Notes under the pieces: generated by a model | Seen by the model: the letters and a program-made list of their open reading frames with translations, nothing else | Told to the model about the DNA's origin: nothing | Database searches by the model: none | Translations under genes and position numbers: made by a program | Shown here: positions 52,410 through 60,635 of the stretch, piece by piece | How the letters are laid out: the number at the start of each line of letters is the position of its first letter | Position numbering within the stretch: the first letter of the stretch is position 1 | DNA from: Paracoccaceae bacterium | Lineage (GTDB): Bacteria; Pseudomonadota; Alphaproteobacteria; Rhodobacterales; Rhodobacteraceae | Direction: 5' to 3' | Assembly: GCA_002708925.1 (NCBI GenBank) | Contig: PAPN01000021.1 | Location: 1-64,000 of the forward strand | Length of the DNA: 64,000 nucleotides

Positions 52410-52772
52410 TTACGCGAGCGCGGCCTTCGCCTTTTCGACGATGGCACCAAAAGCGGCGGGCTCGTGTACGGCCAGATCGGCCAGAACTTTACGGTCCACT
52501 TCGACGCCGGCCAGGTTCAGGCCGTTGATGAAGCGCGAGTAGGTCAGAGCCTCGTCATGCGAGCGCACAGCTGCGTTGATCCGCTGGATCCACAGGGCGC
52601 GGAAATTCCGCTTGCGGTTCTTACGGTCACGGGTTGCGTACTGGTTCGCCTTGTCGACGGCCTGACGGGCCACCTTGAAGGTGTTTTTGCGACGGCCGTA
52701 ATAGCCTTTTGCGGCCTTGACGACTTTCTTGTGACGGGCGTGGGTCGTGGTACCACCTTTAACGCGGGACAT
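52410..52772 (-). CDS. rplT: 50S ribosomal protein L20
   Basis: 120-aa protein, '[42 protein letters not shown]' being the basic L20 start, then '[21 protein letters not shown]'. Follows rpmI by 15 bp. L20 usually represses its own operon by binding mRNA. Confidence 0.97.
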   Translation of the reverse strand: MSRVKGGTTTHARHKKVVKAAKGYYGRRKNTFKVARQAVDKANQYATRDRKNRKRNFRALWIQRINAAVRSHDEALTYSRFINGLNLAGVEVDRKVLADLAVHEPAAFGAIVEKAKAALA

Positions 52773-52787
52773 TGTCTAAATCTCCTC

Positions 52788-52988
52788 TTAGCGGTCGTAG
52801 GGCATGTAGCCCTTGACGATCTTGGCGTCGGGGGCGGACAGCGTGGTGTTGCCGCGTGCGTCGCGAATGAATTTCTTGGTGCGTTTGATCATGCCGTGGC
52901 GTTTGCCGGCCTGACCTGCCAGAACTTTACCCGTGGCAGTCACCTTAAAGCGCTTTTTGGCGCTCGACTTGGTCTTCATCTTGGGCAT
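52788..52988 (-). CDS. rpmI: 50S ribosomal protein L35
   Basis: 66-aa protein, [20 protein letters not shown] with the Lys/Arg-rich rest. The start at 52988 has AAGGAGA. Operon rpmI-rplT. As in other alphaproteobacteria infC is not adjacent here. Confidence 0.97.
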   Translation of the reverse strand: MPKMKTKSSAKKRFKVTATGKVLAGQAGKRHGMIKRTKKFIRDARGNTTLSAPDAKIVKGYMPYDR

Positions 52989-53029
52989 TTCCGTCTCCTT
53001 GTCTTTCAAAGTCTTTCAAACGGTTTGAA

Positions 53030-53061
53030 CACGACTCGGCATGCCTCTTCGGCCGGTCGTG
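53030..53061 (-). promoter_or_regulatory. Leader hairpin of rpmI-rplT
   Basis: CACGAC(C)GGC and GCCG(A)GTCGTG form a stem in the 5' leader, about 45 bases before rpmI. A structured leader here may be the site of L20 autoregulation (inference from other bacteria). Confidence 0.45.
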
Positions 53062-53074
53062 CAGACAGGGGGGT

Positions 53075-53103
53075 GCTATACTGGGGTCCGTTCCGTCTGG
53101 CAA
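53075..53103 (-). promoter_or_regulatory. Sigma-70 promoter of rpmI-rplT
   Basis: On the minus strand TTGCCA (53103-53098), 17-bp spacer, TATAGC (53080-53075). The transcription start would be about 80 bases ahead of the L35 start. Confidence 0.75.
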
Positions 53104-53111
53104 GCCGATTC

Positions 53112-53333
53112 TTAGACGAATTTGCCGATGACGCGGATGATCAGTTCGGGGATTTCGTCAAAGCGGTAACCGCCCACCTGCTGCGAATGCGCCCACACCA
53201 TCATTCCGCCCCCCAGAATCGCCACAACCGAGGCCACGCGGGGCACGTGCCCGTCGCTCCAGGCCGACACCATGGACGGGACCGAGAATATGGCGATGAA
53301 AAGCCCCATCACAAAGACTGTATCGGGATCCAT
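53112..53333 (-). CDS. Small hypothetical membrane protein
   Basis: 73-aa protein with two hydrophobic helices (about 5-24 and 32-50, 'TVFVMGLFIAIFSVPSMVSAW' and 'VASVVAILGGGMMVWAHS') and a C-terminal amphipathic 'FDEIPELIIRVIGKFV'. The end has a 'GYRFDEIPELIIRVIG' pattern that I have the impression is shared among Rhodobacteraceae, but no function is known to me. It lies 29 bp after the pyk stop, in the same direction, and ends 9 bp before the rpmI promoter. Confidence 0.7.
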   Translation of the reverse strand: MDPDTVFVMGLFIAIFSVPSMVSAWSDGHVPRVASVVAILGGGMMVWAHSQQVGGYRFDEIPELIIRVIGKFV

Positions 53334-53362
53334 GGGCGCTCCTTGGTTAACGTCAGGTCAGA

Positions 53363-54808
53363 TTAACCTGGGTCGGTTGCATAAATCAAACGCTCCTCGC
53401 AGGGGGCGACGCGCAGAATATTAGTGGTGCCGGGCTGGTTGAAAGGCACGCCGGCGACCACCAGAATCTGATCCGCTTCGGTGGCAAAACCCTGTTCCCG
53501 CGCTGCCCGCGCCGCGTTGACAACCGCCTGTTTGAAGCGCTCGACCTCATCGGTCATCACGCAGTTGGTGCCCCAGCTCAGCGTCAGCCGATGCGCCGTT
53601 TCCCGCACCGAGGTCATCGCGATGATCGGCACGCGCGGACGTTCGCGCGCCGTCAGCAGGGCCGTCGTGCCCGACTGGGTGTAACAGCAGATCGCCTTGA
53701 TTTCGGTGGTTTCCGCGATCTCGCGCGCGGCGGCCACGATGCCTTCGGCCACGGTGCTGCGATCCGCATGGCGCGAGGCCTCGATGATGGCGGTATAGGT
53801 GGGGTCGTTTTCCACCTCGACGGCGACGTCATTCATCGTGGTCACGGCCTCGATCGGGTAGTGCCCGGCGGCCGATTCCGCGCTGAGCATGATCGCATCC
53901 GTGCCCTCATAGATCGCGGTTGCAACATCTGACACCTCGGCCCGCGTGGGCATCGGGCTTTCGATCATGCTTTCCAGCATCTGCGTGGCCACGATCACCG
54001 GCTTGCCCACGGCGCGGCATTTGCGGATCAGGCGTTTCTGGATGGGCGGCACATTGCTGACCGGCAGTTCCACCCCCAGATCGCCACGCGCCACCATCAC
54101 CCCATCGCTGACCTCTAGGATGTCATCGAAACATTTCACCGCCGCGGGTTTTTCAATCTTCGACAGGATCGCCGCGCGCCCGGCGGCCAGCGCGCGCGCT
54201 TCGGCCACGTCCTCGGGGCGCTGCACAAAGCTCAGCGCCAGCCAGTCCACACCCAGCGCGCAGACGAACTCCAGATCCGAGCGATCCTTGGCCGACAGCG
54301 CCGCCAGGGGCAGCACCACATCGGGCACATTCACGCCCTTGCGATTCGAGATCACACCGCCAGTGACGACAGTACATTCGGCAAAATCCGGCCCGCAATC
54401 GGCGACTTTCAGACGGATTTTCCCGTCATTGACCAGCAGGCTGGCGCCCACCTCCAGCGCGGCGAAAATCTCAGGATGAGGCAGGCAGACACGATCCGCC
54501 GTCCCCTCGGCCGGGTCCAGATCCAGGCGGAAGGACGCGCCCTCGGTCAGGTTCTCTTCGCTATTGGCAAAGACCCCGACCCGCAGCTTGGGCCCCTGCA
54601 AATCGGCCAGAATACCGATAGGACTGTTCAAATCCTGCTCAACCTGGCGGATGATCGCGTGACGCTCGGCGATTTCTGCGTGACTGCCGTGGCTCATGTT
54701 CAGGCGAAAGACATCCGCGCCGGCCTCGTGCAATTTGCGGATCATGTCGTAATCATCCGATGCGGGCCCCAGCGTGGCCACGATTTTCACATTGCGATGC
54801 CGTCTCAT
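53363..54808 (-). CDS. pyk: Pyruvate kinase
   Basis: 481-aa glycolytic enzyme making pyruvate and ATP from PEP and ADP. 'MRRHRNVKIVATLGPAS' starts it (ATG at 54808, GGA seven bases ahead). 'FRLNMSHGSH', 'ILSKIEKPAAVKCFDDILEVSDGVMVARGDLGVELP' with the catalytic Lys, and 'VATQMLESMIESPMPTRAEVSDVATAIYEGTDAIMLSAESA' are intact. The upstream ATG at 54820 would add four residues and cannot be excluded. Confidence 0.95.
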   Translation of the reverse strand: MRRHRNVKIVATLGPASDDYDMIRKLHEAGADVFRLNMSHGSHAEIAERHAIIRQVEQDLNSPIGILADLQGPKLRVGVFANSEENLTEGASFRLDLDPAEGTADRVCLPHPEIFAALEVGASLLVNDGKIRLKVADCGPDFAECTVVTGGVISNRKGVNVPDVVLPLAALSAKDRSDLEFVCALGVDWLALSFVQRPEDVAEARALAAGRAAILSKIEKPAAVKCFDDILEVSDGVMVARGDLGVELPVSNVPPIQKRLIRKCRAVGKPVIVATQMLESMIESPMPTRAEVSDVATAIYEGTDAIMLSAESAAGHYPIEAVTTMNDVAVEVENDPTYTAIIEASRHADRSTVAEGIVAAAREIAETTEIKAICCYTQSGTTALLTARERPRVPIIAMTSVRETAHRLTLSWGTNCVMTDEVERFKQAVVNAARAAREQGFATEADQILVVAGVPFNQPGTTNILRVAPCEERLIYATDPG

Positions 54809-54945
54809 TCTGTCATCCATATTGCTTTGGCGCACAAAAGCGCAAAATTCCGTGTTACCGCTAACCATATCCGCACAGGACACAAGCGGCAATTCCATTC
54901 CCTGCCATTTTGCCCTACAGCGTCAGCAAAGGACGTGAAAGTTTA

Positions 54946-55686
54946 ATGACCTACGAACCATATGAAATTCTAGGCGCAGATCGGCCCGCACGCTGGCTGA
55001 TCACCTGCGATCATGCGGCCAATACGGTGCCGCCCTTCGTCAACGATGGCCAGCTGGGCCTGGCAGCAGGCGATATGAACCGCCACATCGCCTATGACGT
55101 GGGCGCCGCCGGCGTCACCCGCGCCCTGGCCGCCGAGCTGAACGCCCCCGCGATCCTGTCCAATTTCTCGCGCTTGGTGATTGATCCGAACCGGGGCGAG
55201 GACGACCCCACCCTCTTGATGCGCCTCTATGACGGCACGATCATCCCCGCCAACCGCCACGCCGACCAGGCCGAGCTGGAGCGCCGCCTGAACCGCTGCT
55301 ACCGCCCCTATCACACGGCGCTGGCAAAACTGGCGGCGCGGCAGGAAAACACCGTGATCGTGTCCATGCACAGCTTTACCCGGCAGCTTCAGGGTCGTGC
55401 CCCACGCCCCTGGCATATTGGCATTCTCTATGCGGCAGACGCGCGGTTCTCGGTCCCGCTGATCCGGCGGCTGGAACAGGAACCAGACCTGTGCGTCGGC
55501 GAAAACGAACCCTATGGCGGCCACCTTCCCGGCGACGCCATCGCCCGCCACGCCATCGCCTATGAACGCCAGAACACCCTGATCGAGCTGCGCAATGACC
55601 TGATCGAAACCCAGGAGCAGCAGATCGCCTGGGCCAAGCGGCTGGCCCCCATCCTGACCGCCACCCTAAAAGATTGCAGCAGCTGA
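54946..55686 (+). CDS. N-formylglutamate amidohydrolase family protein
   Basis: 246-aa protein of the HutG/FGase family: 'WLITCDHAANTVPP' and 'SNFSRLVIDPNRGEDDPTLLMRLYDGTIIPANR' are the family hallmarks (predicted zinc site), and 'YGGHLPGDAIARHAIAYERQNTLIELRNDLI' closes it. It would hydrolyse N-formyl-L-glutamate of histidine breakdown, but no hut gene is nearby, so another N-formyl substrate is possible. The ATG at 54946 has AAAGGACG; followed by the DUF1244 gene 33 bp on. Confidence 0.88.
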   Translation: MTYEPYEILGADRPARWLITCDHAANTVPPFVNDGQLGLAAGDMNRHIAYDVGAAGVTRALAAELNAPAILSNFSRLVIDPNRGEDDPTLLMRLYDGTIIPANRHADQAELERRLNRCYRPYHTALAKLAARQENTVIVSMHSFTRQLQGRAPRPWHIGILYAADARFSVPLIRRLEQEPDLCVGENEPYGGHLPGDAIARHAIAYERQNTLIELRNDLIETQEQQIAWAKRLAPILTATLKDCSS

Positions 55687-55719
55687 CACCTACCCATCAT
55701 CAACACCCCGGAGGAGCCC

Positions 55720-56043
55720 ATGACCCAGATCGACGATCAAACCCGCCTCGAAATCGAAGCCGCCGCCTTTCGCACCCTGCGCGCACATCTGATGGAAAAA
55801 CGCACCGACGTGCAGAACATCGACTTGATGAATCTGGCCGGATTCTGCCGCAACTGCCTGTCGCGCTGGTACCAAGAGGCCGCCAACGAACGCGGCATCG
55901 CCCTGACCAAAGAAGAGGCCCGCGAAATCTATTACGGTATGCCCTATGACGACTGGAAAACCCAATTCCAGACCGAGGCAGCCCCCGAAAAGCAAACCGC
56001 CTTCAAGACCGCCTTCGCGCAAAACGTCGGCGAGAGGAAATAA
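55720..56043 (+). CDS. DUF1244 family protein
   Basis: 107-aa cytoplasmic protein, mainly helical. 'FRTLRAHLMEKRTDVQNIDLMNLAGFCRNCLSRWYQEAANERG' and 'EEAREIYYGMPYDDWKTQFQTEA' define DUF1244. Function is not known. GGAGGAGCCC precedes the start. Co-directional with the amidohydrolase gene upstream. Confidence 0.9.
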   Translation: MTQIDDQTRLEIEAAAFRTLRAHLMEKRTDVQNIDLMNLAGFCRNCLSRWYQEAANERGIALTKEEAREIYYGMPYDDWKTQFQTEAAPEKQTAFKTAFAQNVGERK

Positions 56044-56165
56044 CCCTCCCCTTCCGCACGCAGCCAGGACAGGGCAGGACAGGACATGGGGCGCACCTAC
56101 AACAGACTTCACCGCCCCGCCTGCCCCCAGGCTTCTTTTTGATCCAAATCCTCCCGCCGGAGGCG

Positions 56166-57230
56166 TCACCGCCACACCACACGCGCCTCAATCATCTGAC
56201 GAAACATCGCTGCCGCAGCCTCGGGCACCGGACGATACGTCATGCCCAGCGCGCGCTTCGATTTGCCATTGTCCCCCCGCCACGAATGGCCAAAACAGCG
56301 GGCCACCGTCTTGCGAGTGATCCGACGGCTAACCATCGGTCCGACCAGCCATAACAAGGCCTTGGGCAAGACCCGCTCAGGGGCCGGACAATCGGGGAAT
56401 TCGGCCTTCAAAGCCCGCGCGATGTCCAGAAAACGATACACATCCTCGAACACCATGTGGCGCCCCTCGGCATCGGGCTCGAACCCGGCGCGCAGATGCG
56501 CCTGCGCCACATCGCGCACATCCACCATCCCGATCTCATAGGCCGGCACGCCTGATCTGAACGTCCCGTCCCCAAGCTGACGGATCAGATCAAAGGACTC
56601 GGACCCATGCGGCCCAGCCACGCCCGGCCCGACCACCAGACCGGGGTTGACCACCACCAGATCCCAACGCCCCTGCGCATTCGCCATCTCCCATGCGGCC
56701 CCCTCGGCCAGGGTTTTGGAATAGGCATAGGGCTGATGCGCCCGGCTGGACGAGGTGTTCCAGTAGGCCTCGGTCAGGACGCCGCCGGGAATGTCCCGCA
56801 AATCGGCCTGATCGCCAAACATGGCCGCAACCGAGCCGGTCAGCACCACCCGGCGCACGGTTGGGCTGCGATTGACGCTGCCCAGCACATTCCGCGTGCC
56901 CTTCAAAGCCGGGTCAATCAGATCGCGCTGCGGATCCTGACTATCCGACCGGAACGGCGAGGCCGTGTGAAACACCACCGCGCAGCCCTGCATCGCCACA
57001 TCATAGGATCCGTCCAGCAACAGATCCGCACGAAACAGGCTTAGCGTGCCGGGCAGACGCTCTGCCATCCTGATCAACGCAGCGGCCTGCGCGCCCTGTG
57101 GGTCACGCACGGGGGCGTGGACAGTCAGACCTTGTTCCAGCAAGCGTTTCACCAGCCACCCGGCCACATAGCCCGTGGCCCCCGTCACCATCACCGGGCT
57201 TATCTTAGACCTATCCGTCGCTATCTGCAT
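56166..57230 (-). CDS. NAD-dependent epimerase/dehydratase (extended SDR)
   Basis: 354-aa protein with an NAD(P) loop 'VMVTGATGYVAGWLVKRLLEQGLTVHAPVRDP' (TGxxGxxG) and the YxxxK pair in 'YAYSKTLAEGAAWE'. It resembles dihydroflavonol reductase-like reductases of unknown substrate. The start follows GGAAGGCAG. No operon partner is seen. Confidence 0.87.
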   Translation of the reverse strand: MQIATDRSKISPVMVTGATGYVAGWLVKRLLEQGLTVHAPVRDPQGAQAAALIRMAERLPGTLSLFRADLLLDGSYDVAMQGCAVVFHTASPFRSDSQDPQRDLIDPALKGTRNVLGSVNRSPTVRRVVLTGSVAAMFGDQADLRDIPGGVLTEAYWNTSSSRAHQPYAYSKTLAEGAAWEMANAQGRWDLVVVNPGLVVGPGVAGPHGSESFDLIRQLGDGTFRSGVPAYEIGMVDVRDVAQAHLRAGFEPDAEGRHMVFEDVYRFLDIARALKAEFPDCPAPERVLPKALLWLVGPMVSRRITRKTVARCFGHSWRGDNGKSKRALGMTYRPVPEAAAAMFRQMIEARVVWR

Positions 57231-57245
57231 CTGCCTTCCCCAAAC

Positions 57246-57276
57246 GGAAAACGGCGCCCCGATGGGACGCCGCCAA
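57246..57276 (-). terminator. Terminator of dat
   Basis: GGCGTCCC / GGGGCGCC stem followed by GTTTTCC, 18 bp past the dat stop. Confidence 0.7.
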
Positions 57277-57293
57277 AGACCGTCAGCCGCGGA

Positions 57294-58157
57294 TCAAATC
57301 CCGGCCTTGATGCTTTCATCCAGGTAAATCTCGCGCAGACGCGGGGCCACCTTGCCCACTGTGCCGCCGCCAATCGCCACGCCGTCGATTTCCACCACCG
57401 GCATCACAAAGGCCGAGGCCGAAGTGAAAAACGCCTCATCCGCGTTCTGCGCCTCTTCGATGGTAAAGGGCCGCTCTTCGACCTCCATCTGTGCCTCGCG
57501 GGCGAATTTCAGCACGGCGGCGCGGGTGATCCCATGCAGAATGTCCGTGCCCAGGTTCCGCGTGATGATCTTACCGTCCTTGACGATATACGTGTTGTTG
57601 CTGGTGCCCTCGGTGACAAAGCCATCCTCGACCAGCCACGCGTCATCGCAGCCCGCCTTCTTGGCCATCATTTTCCCCATCGAGGGATACAGCAGCTGCA
57701 CCGTCTTGATGTCACGGCGGCCCCAGCGGATGTCCTCGATCGAGATCACCTTGACGCCCTGCTTGGCCACGGGGTTGTCGGCCAGACCGGGCTTGTTCTG
57801 GGTGAACAGCACCACACCGGGACGGGTGGTTTCGGGATCAGGAAAGGCGAAATCACGATCGCCAGCCGAGCCGCGCGTGACTTGCAGATACACCATACCC
57901 TCTTCGATGCCGTTTTCAGCGACCAGCTTGCGGTGGATCTCAAGCAGATCGTCGAATTCGGGGGGCTTGGGCAGGTCCAGCTCGTTCAGCGAGCGCTCCA
58001 GCCGTTTGGCATGGCCGTCAAAATCGATCAGCTTACCGCCCAGAACGCTGGTCACCTCATAGACGCCATCCGCCATCAGAAACGCCCGGTCAAAGATCGA
58101 GATTTTCGCCTCGTCCTCGGGCAAATACTCTCCGTTCACATAAACAGTGCGGGTCAT
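57294..58157 (-). CDS. dat: D-amino-acid aminotransferase
   Basis: 287-aa fold-type IV PLP transaminase. 'MTRTVYVNGEYLPEDEAKISIFDRAFLMADGVYEVT' is typical for Dat; the PLP Lys is in 'RDIKTVQLLY', and 'WLVEDGFVTEGTSNNTYIVKDGKI' with 'LHGITRAAVL' follow. It moves the amino group between D-alanine (or D-Glu, D-Asp) and 2-oxoglutarate. It is close to dgcA and dgcN, fitting a D-amino-acid catabolic cluster. Confidence 0.92.
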   Translation of the reverse strand: MTRTVYVNGEYLPEDEAKISIFDRAFLMADGVYEVTSVLGGKLIDFDGHAKRLERSLNELDLPKPPEFDDLLEIHRKLVAENGIEEGMVYLQVTRGSAGDRDFAFPDPETTRPGVVLFTQNKPGLADNPVAKQGVKVISIEDIRWGRRDIKTVQLLYPSMGKMMAKKAGCDDAWLVEDGFVTEGTSNNTYIVKDGKIITRNLGTDILHGITRAAVLKFAREAQMEVEERPFTIEEAQNADEAFFTSASAFVMPVVEIDGVAIGGGTVGKVAPRLREIYLDESIKAGI

Positions 58158-58310
58158 GGGCGTCTCCTTTGCTGGGCCGGGCTGTCACCGACATTTCGTT
58201 TCTTGTGCTACCCAAAACTTATCGCAGCCCCGGATGCAAGCGATTGGGCACAGGCAACGCGTAAAATCAGCCATGAATGCGTGCCAATGGGCTGTGCGGA
58301 CCACAAAGCA

Positions 58311-59276
58311 TCACCCCCATAGCGCGGCACTCGGAGGATGCACCCCCGCCGCATCAAAGCGCAACGCATTGTCCCGGTCTTCGGCCAACAGCAAAGGCCC
58401 GTCCAGATCTGTGATCATCGCCCCCTGCGCCACCAACGTCGCCGGAGCCATCGCCAAGGACGAGCCCACCATACAGCCAACCATCACCTGATACCCCTCG
58501 CGCAGCGCCTGATCGCGCAGCGCCAGAGCCTCAGTCAGACCGCCGGCCTTATCCAGCTTGATGTTCACCACATCGTACTTCCCCTTCAGCGCGGGCAGGC
58601 TGGCGCGATCATGACAGCTTTCATCGGCACAGACCGGCACCGGCCGTGCCATCCCGATCAGCGCATCGTCCTGACCGGCAGGCAAGGGCTGCTCCACCAA
58701 AGCCACCCCCAAACGCACCAGATGCGGCGCCAGATCGGCATAAACCTCCGCACTCCAGCCCTCGTTTGCATCCACGATGATCCGCGCATCCGGCGCTCCC
58801 GCCCGAACCGCCTCCAGCCGGGGCATGTCATCCGGCGTTCCCAGCTTGATCTTCAACAACGGGCGAAATGCGTTCTTCTGCGCCTGCGCGCGCATTTCAT
58901 CGGGCGCAGCCAGCGACAAAGTATAAGCCGTCACCTCAGCCCCCGGAGCCGGCAACCCCGCCAGGCTCCACACCCGCTTGCCCGCCGCCTTCGCCTCCCA
59001 GTCCCACAGCGCACAGTCCACCGCATTCCGCGCCGCGCCAGCAGGCAACAAATCCTGCAATCCCGTCCGAGACACCTCACTCGGCAACCCCAGAATCTCT
59101 TGCGTCACCGTTTCCAAAGTCTCGCCATAACGCGCATAGGGCACACATTCCCCCCAGCCGCTCACCCCGTCACGCTCCACCCGCACGGTCAACACCTGTG
59201 CCTCGGTCCGGCTGCCGCGCGAAATGGTAAACACCTGCGCCAGAGGAAACACATCCCGCTCCACGGTAATCGTCAT
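58311..59276 (-). CDS. dgcA: N-acetyl-D-glutamate racemase DgcA (dipeptide epimerase family)
   Basis: 321-aa enolase-superfamily enzyme. The K-x-K motif 'PLLKIKLGTPDD', metal ligands in 'IIVDANEGW', 'VEQPLP' and 'CADESCHD', and the Lys in 'NIKLDKAGG' are all visible. By family alone it is a L-Ala-D/L-Glu epimerase; adjacency to DgcN points to racemising N-acetyl-D-Glu to N-acetyl-L-Glu. Start at 59276; a GAGTATTT element ends 13 bp before it. Confidence 0.85.
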   Translation of the reverse strand: MTITVERDVFPLAQVFTISRGSRTEAQVLTVRVERDGVSGWGECVPYARYGETLETVTQEILGLPSEVSRTGLQDLLPAGAARNAVDCALWDWEAKAAGKRVWSLAGLPAPGAEVTAYTLSLAAPDEMRAQAQKNAFRPLLKIKLGTPDDMPRLEAVRAGAPDARIIVDANEGWSAEVYADLAPHLVRLGVALVEQPLPAGQDDALIGMARPVPVCADESCHDRASLPALKGKYDVVNIKLDKAGGLTEALALRDQALREGYQVMVGCMVGSSLAMAPATLVAQGAMITDLDGPLLLAEDRDNALRFDAAGVHPPSAALWG

Positions 59277-59288
59277 CCGCCCCGCCCC

Positions 59289-59320
59289 GCTTCTTTCTGA
59301 TCTCAAATACTCACTGCACC
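59289..59320 (-). repeat. Recurrent GAGTATTT...AAAGAAG element, copy 3
   Basis: On the minus strand GGTGCAGT, GAGTATTT, eight bases, AGAAAGAAGC, then GGGGCGGGG and the dgcA start, as in copy 1. Confidence 0.75.
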
Positions 59321-59354
59321 GGCCCATCCAAACCGCGGGCCGTCCGTCATTTCA

Positions 59355-60356
59355 TCAGATCGCCGCCAAAGCGTCCACCAGCTTACCCGCGCCGAAACGG
59401 AACGGATCGGTCGCCGGCAGGCCCAGATCGGCCTCCACCCCGGCGAGATAGTCCAGCGCCTCCGCTTCGCTCATATGCTGCGTGTTGATCGCATAGCCCA
59501 CAACCTGCACATCCGGATTCGCCACCCGCGCCAGAGACAAAGCCATATCCCGCACCGCCTCAAGACTGGGCAGGCTGTATCCGGGCAAACCGCGCATATG
59601 CGCGCGGGTCGGCTCGTGACAGACCACCAGCGCATCCGGCTGTCCGCCATGAATCAGCGCCATGGTCACACCTGAATAGGACACATGGAACAAACTGCCC
59701 TGGCCCTCGATGATGTCCCAGTGATCCGGGTCATTATCCGGCGTGATATACTCGATGGATCCCGCCATGAAATCGGCAATCACCGCATCCAGAGGCACCC
59801 CGTCACCTGTAATCAGAATCCCCGTCTGCCCTGTGGCGCGAAAATCGGCCTTCATCCCGCGCGCGCGCATTTCCTTTTCCAGACACAGCGCGGTGTACAT
59901 CTTCCCGACCGAGCAATCCGTCCCCACGGCCAGTACGCGTTTGCCCGTCCGCTTGACGCCATTGGCGATCGGATAGTCCACCTCGGGCACCCGCACATCA
60001 TGCAGCGCGCGGCCGCAGGCCTCGGCCACGGCGACCAGATCGGGCTCGTCCTTCAGCAGATTATGCAGGCCGCTGGCCAGATCGAAGCCCTCTTCCAGCG
60101 CGGTCACCAGCACCTTTTTCCACGCGGGGCTGATCACCCCACCCCGGTTGGCCACGCCGATCACCAGCGTTTTCGCCCCGGCGGCCCTGGCCTGTTGCAG
60201 GGACATGTCGGTCAGGCCCATGTCCGCCTTGCAGCCCTCCATCCGGAACTGGCCGACAGCGAATTCCGGGCGCCAGTCCTTGATGCCCTGCGCCACTTTG
60301 GCGGCCAGCTGATCGGGCGCGTCGCCCAGGAACAGAAGATACGGAGTCTCAATCAT
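59355..60356 (-). CDS. dgcN: N-acetyltransferase DgcN (DUF1611 family)
   Basis: 333-aa protein. The N-terminal part ('RMEGCKADMGLTDMSLQQARAAGAKTLVIGVANRGG') and the P-loop-like 'VLAVGTDCSVGKMYTALCLEKEMRARG' are typical of DUF1611/DgcN. DgcN acetylates D-glutamate, DgcA then racemises it, allowing growth on D-Glu. First gene of the dgcN-dgcA operon (78-bp gap), divergent from mcl1. No LysR DgcR gene is within view. Confidence 0.87.
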   Translation of the reverse strand: MIETPYLLFLGDAPDQLAAKVAQGIKDWRPEFAVGQFRMEGCKADMGLTDMSLQQARAAGAKTLVIGVANRGGVISPAWKKVLVTALEEGFDLASGLHNLLKDEPDLVAVAEACGRALHDVRVPEVDYPIANGVKRTGKRVLAVGTDCSVGKMYTALCLEKEMRARGMKADFRATGQTGILITGDGVPLDAVIADFMAGSIEYITPDNDPDHWDIIEGQGSLFHVSYSGVTMALIHGGQPDALVVCHEPTRAHMRGLPGYSLPSLEAVRDMALSLARVANPDVQVVGYAINTQHMSEAEALDYLAGVEADLGLPATDPFRFGAGKLVDALAAI

Positions 60357-60454
60357 GTCACGGCCCTTTGCGGATATTTGTCACCGCCAAGTGTTCCGGT
60401 TTCAGACGGGCAAGTGTTTGCAAATGCAGAAGCGGATTCGCCACAAGCGCAAGA

Positions 60455-60486
60455 TTCTTCGAATTTGCCCCCGAAATTTCGAAGAA
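60455..60486. promoter_or_regulatory. Inverted repeat TTCTTCGAA / TTCGAAGAA
   Basis: Two perfect 9-bp arms (60455-60463 and 60478-60486) separated by 14 bp, midway between divergent dgcN and mcl1. Candidate operator or hairpin. Confidence 0.4.
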
Positions 60487-60564
60487 ATCCCCTCTGCCCC
60501 ATGGGCACCATACCCCGCACACGCCGCAGCGCGGCATGATGTGCCGCAGTCGCAAAATAAGCTT

Positions 60565-60576
60565 GCGAATATTCGC
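60565..60576. promoter_or_regulatory. Palindrome GCGAATATTCGC upstream of mcl1
   Basis: Perfect 12-bp palindrome 59 bp ahead of the mcl1 start codon, in an AT-rich context. Candidate regulator site. Confidence 0.45.
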
Positions 60577-60635
60577 GCAATTTAATAACCCTCACCACCA
60601 GAATTACGTAATTTCCTTACCCGAAAGGTCTGCAC

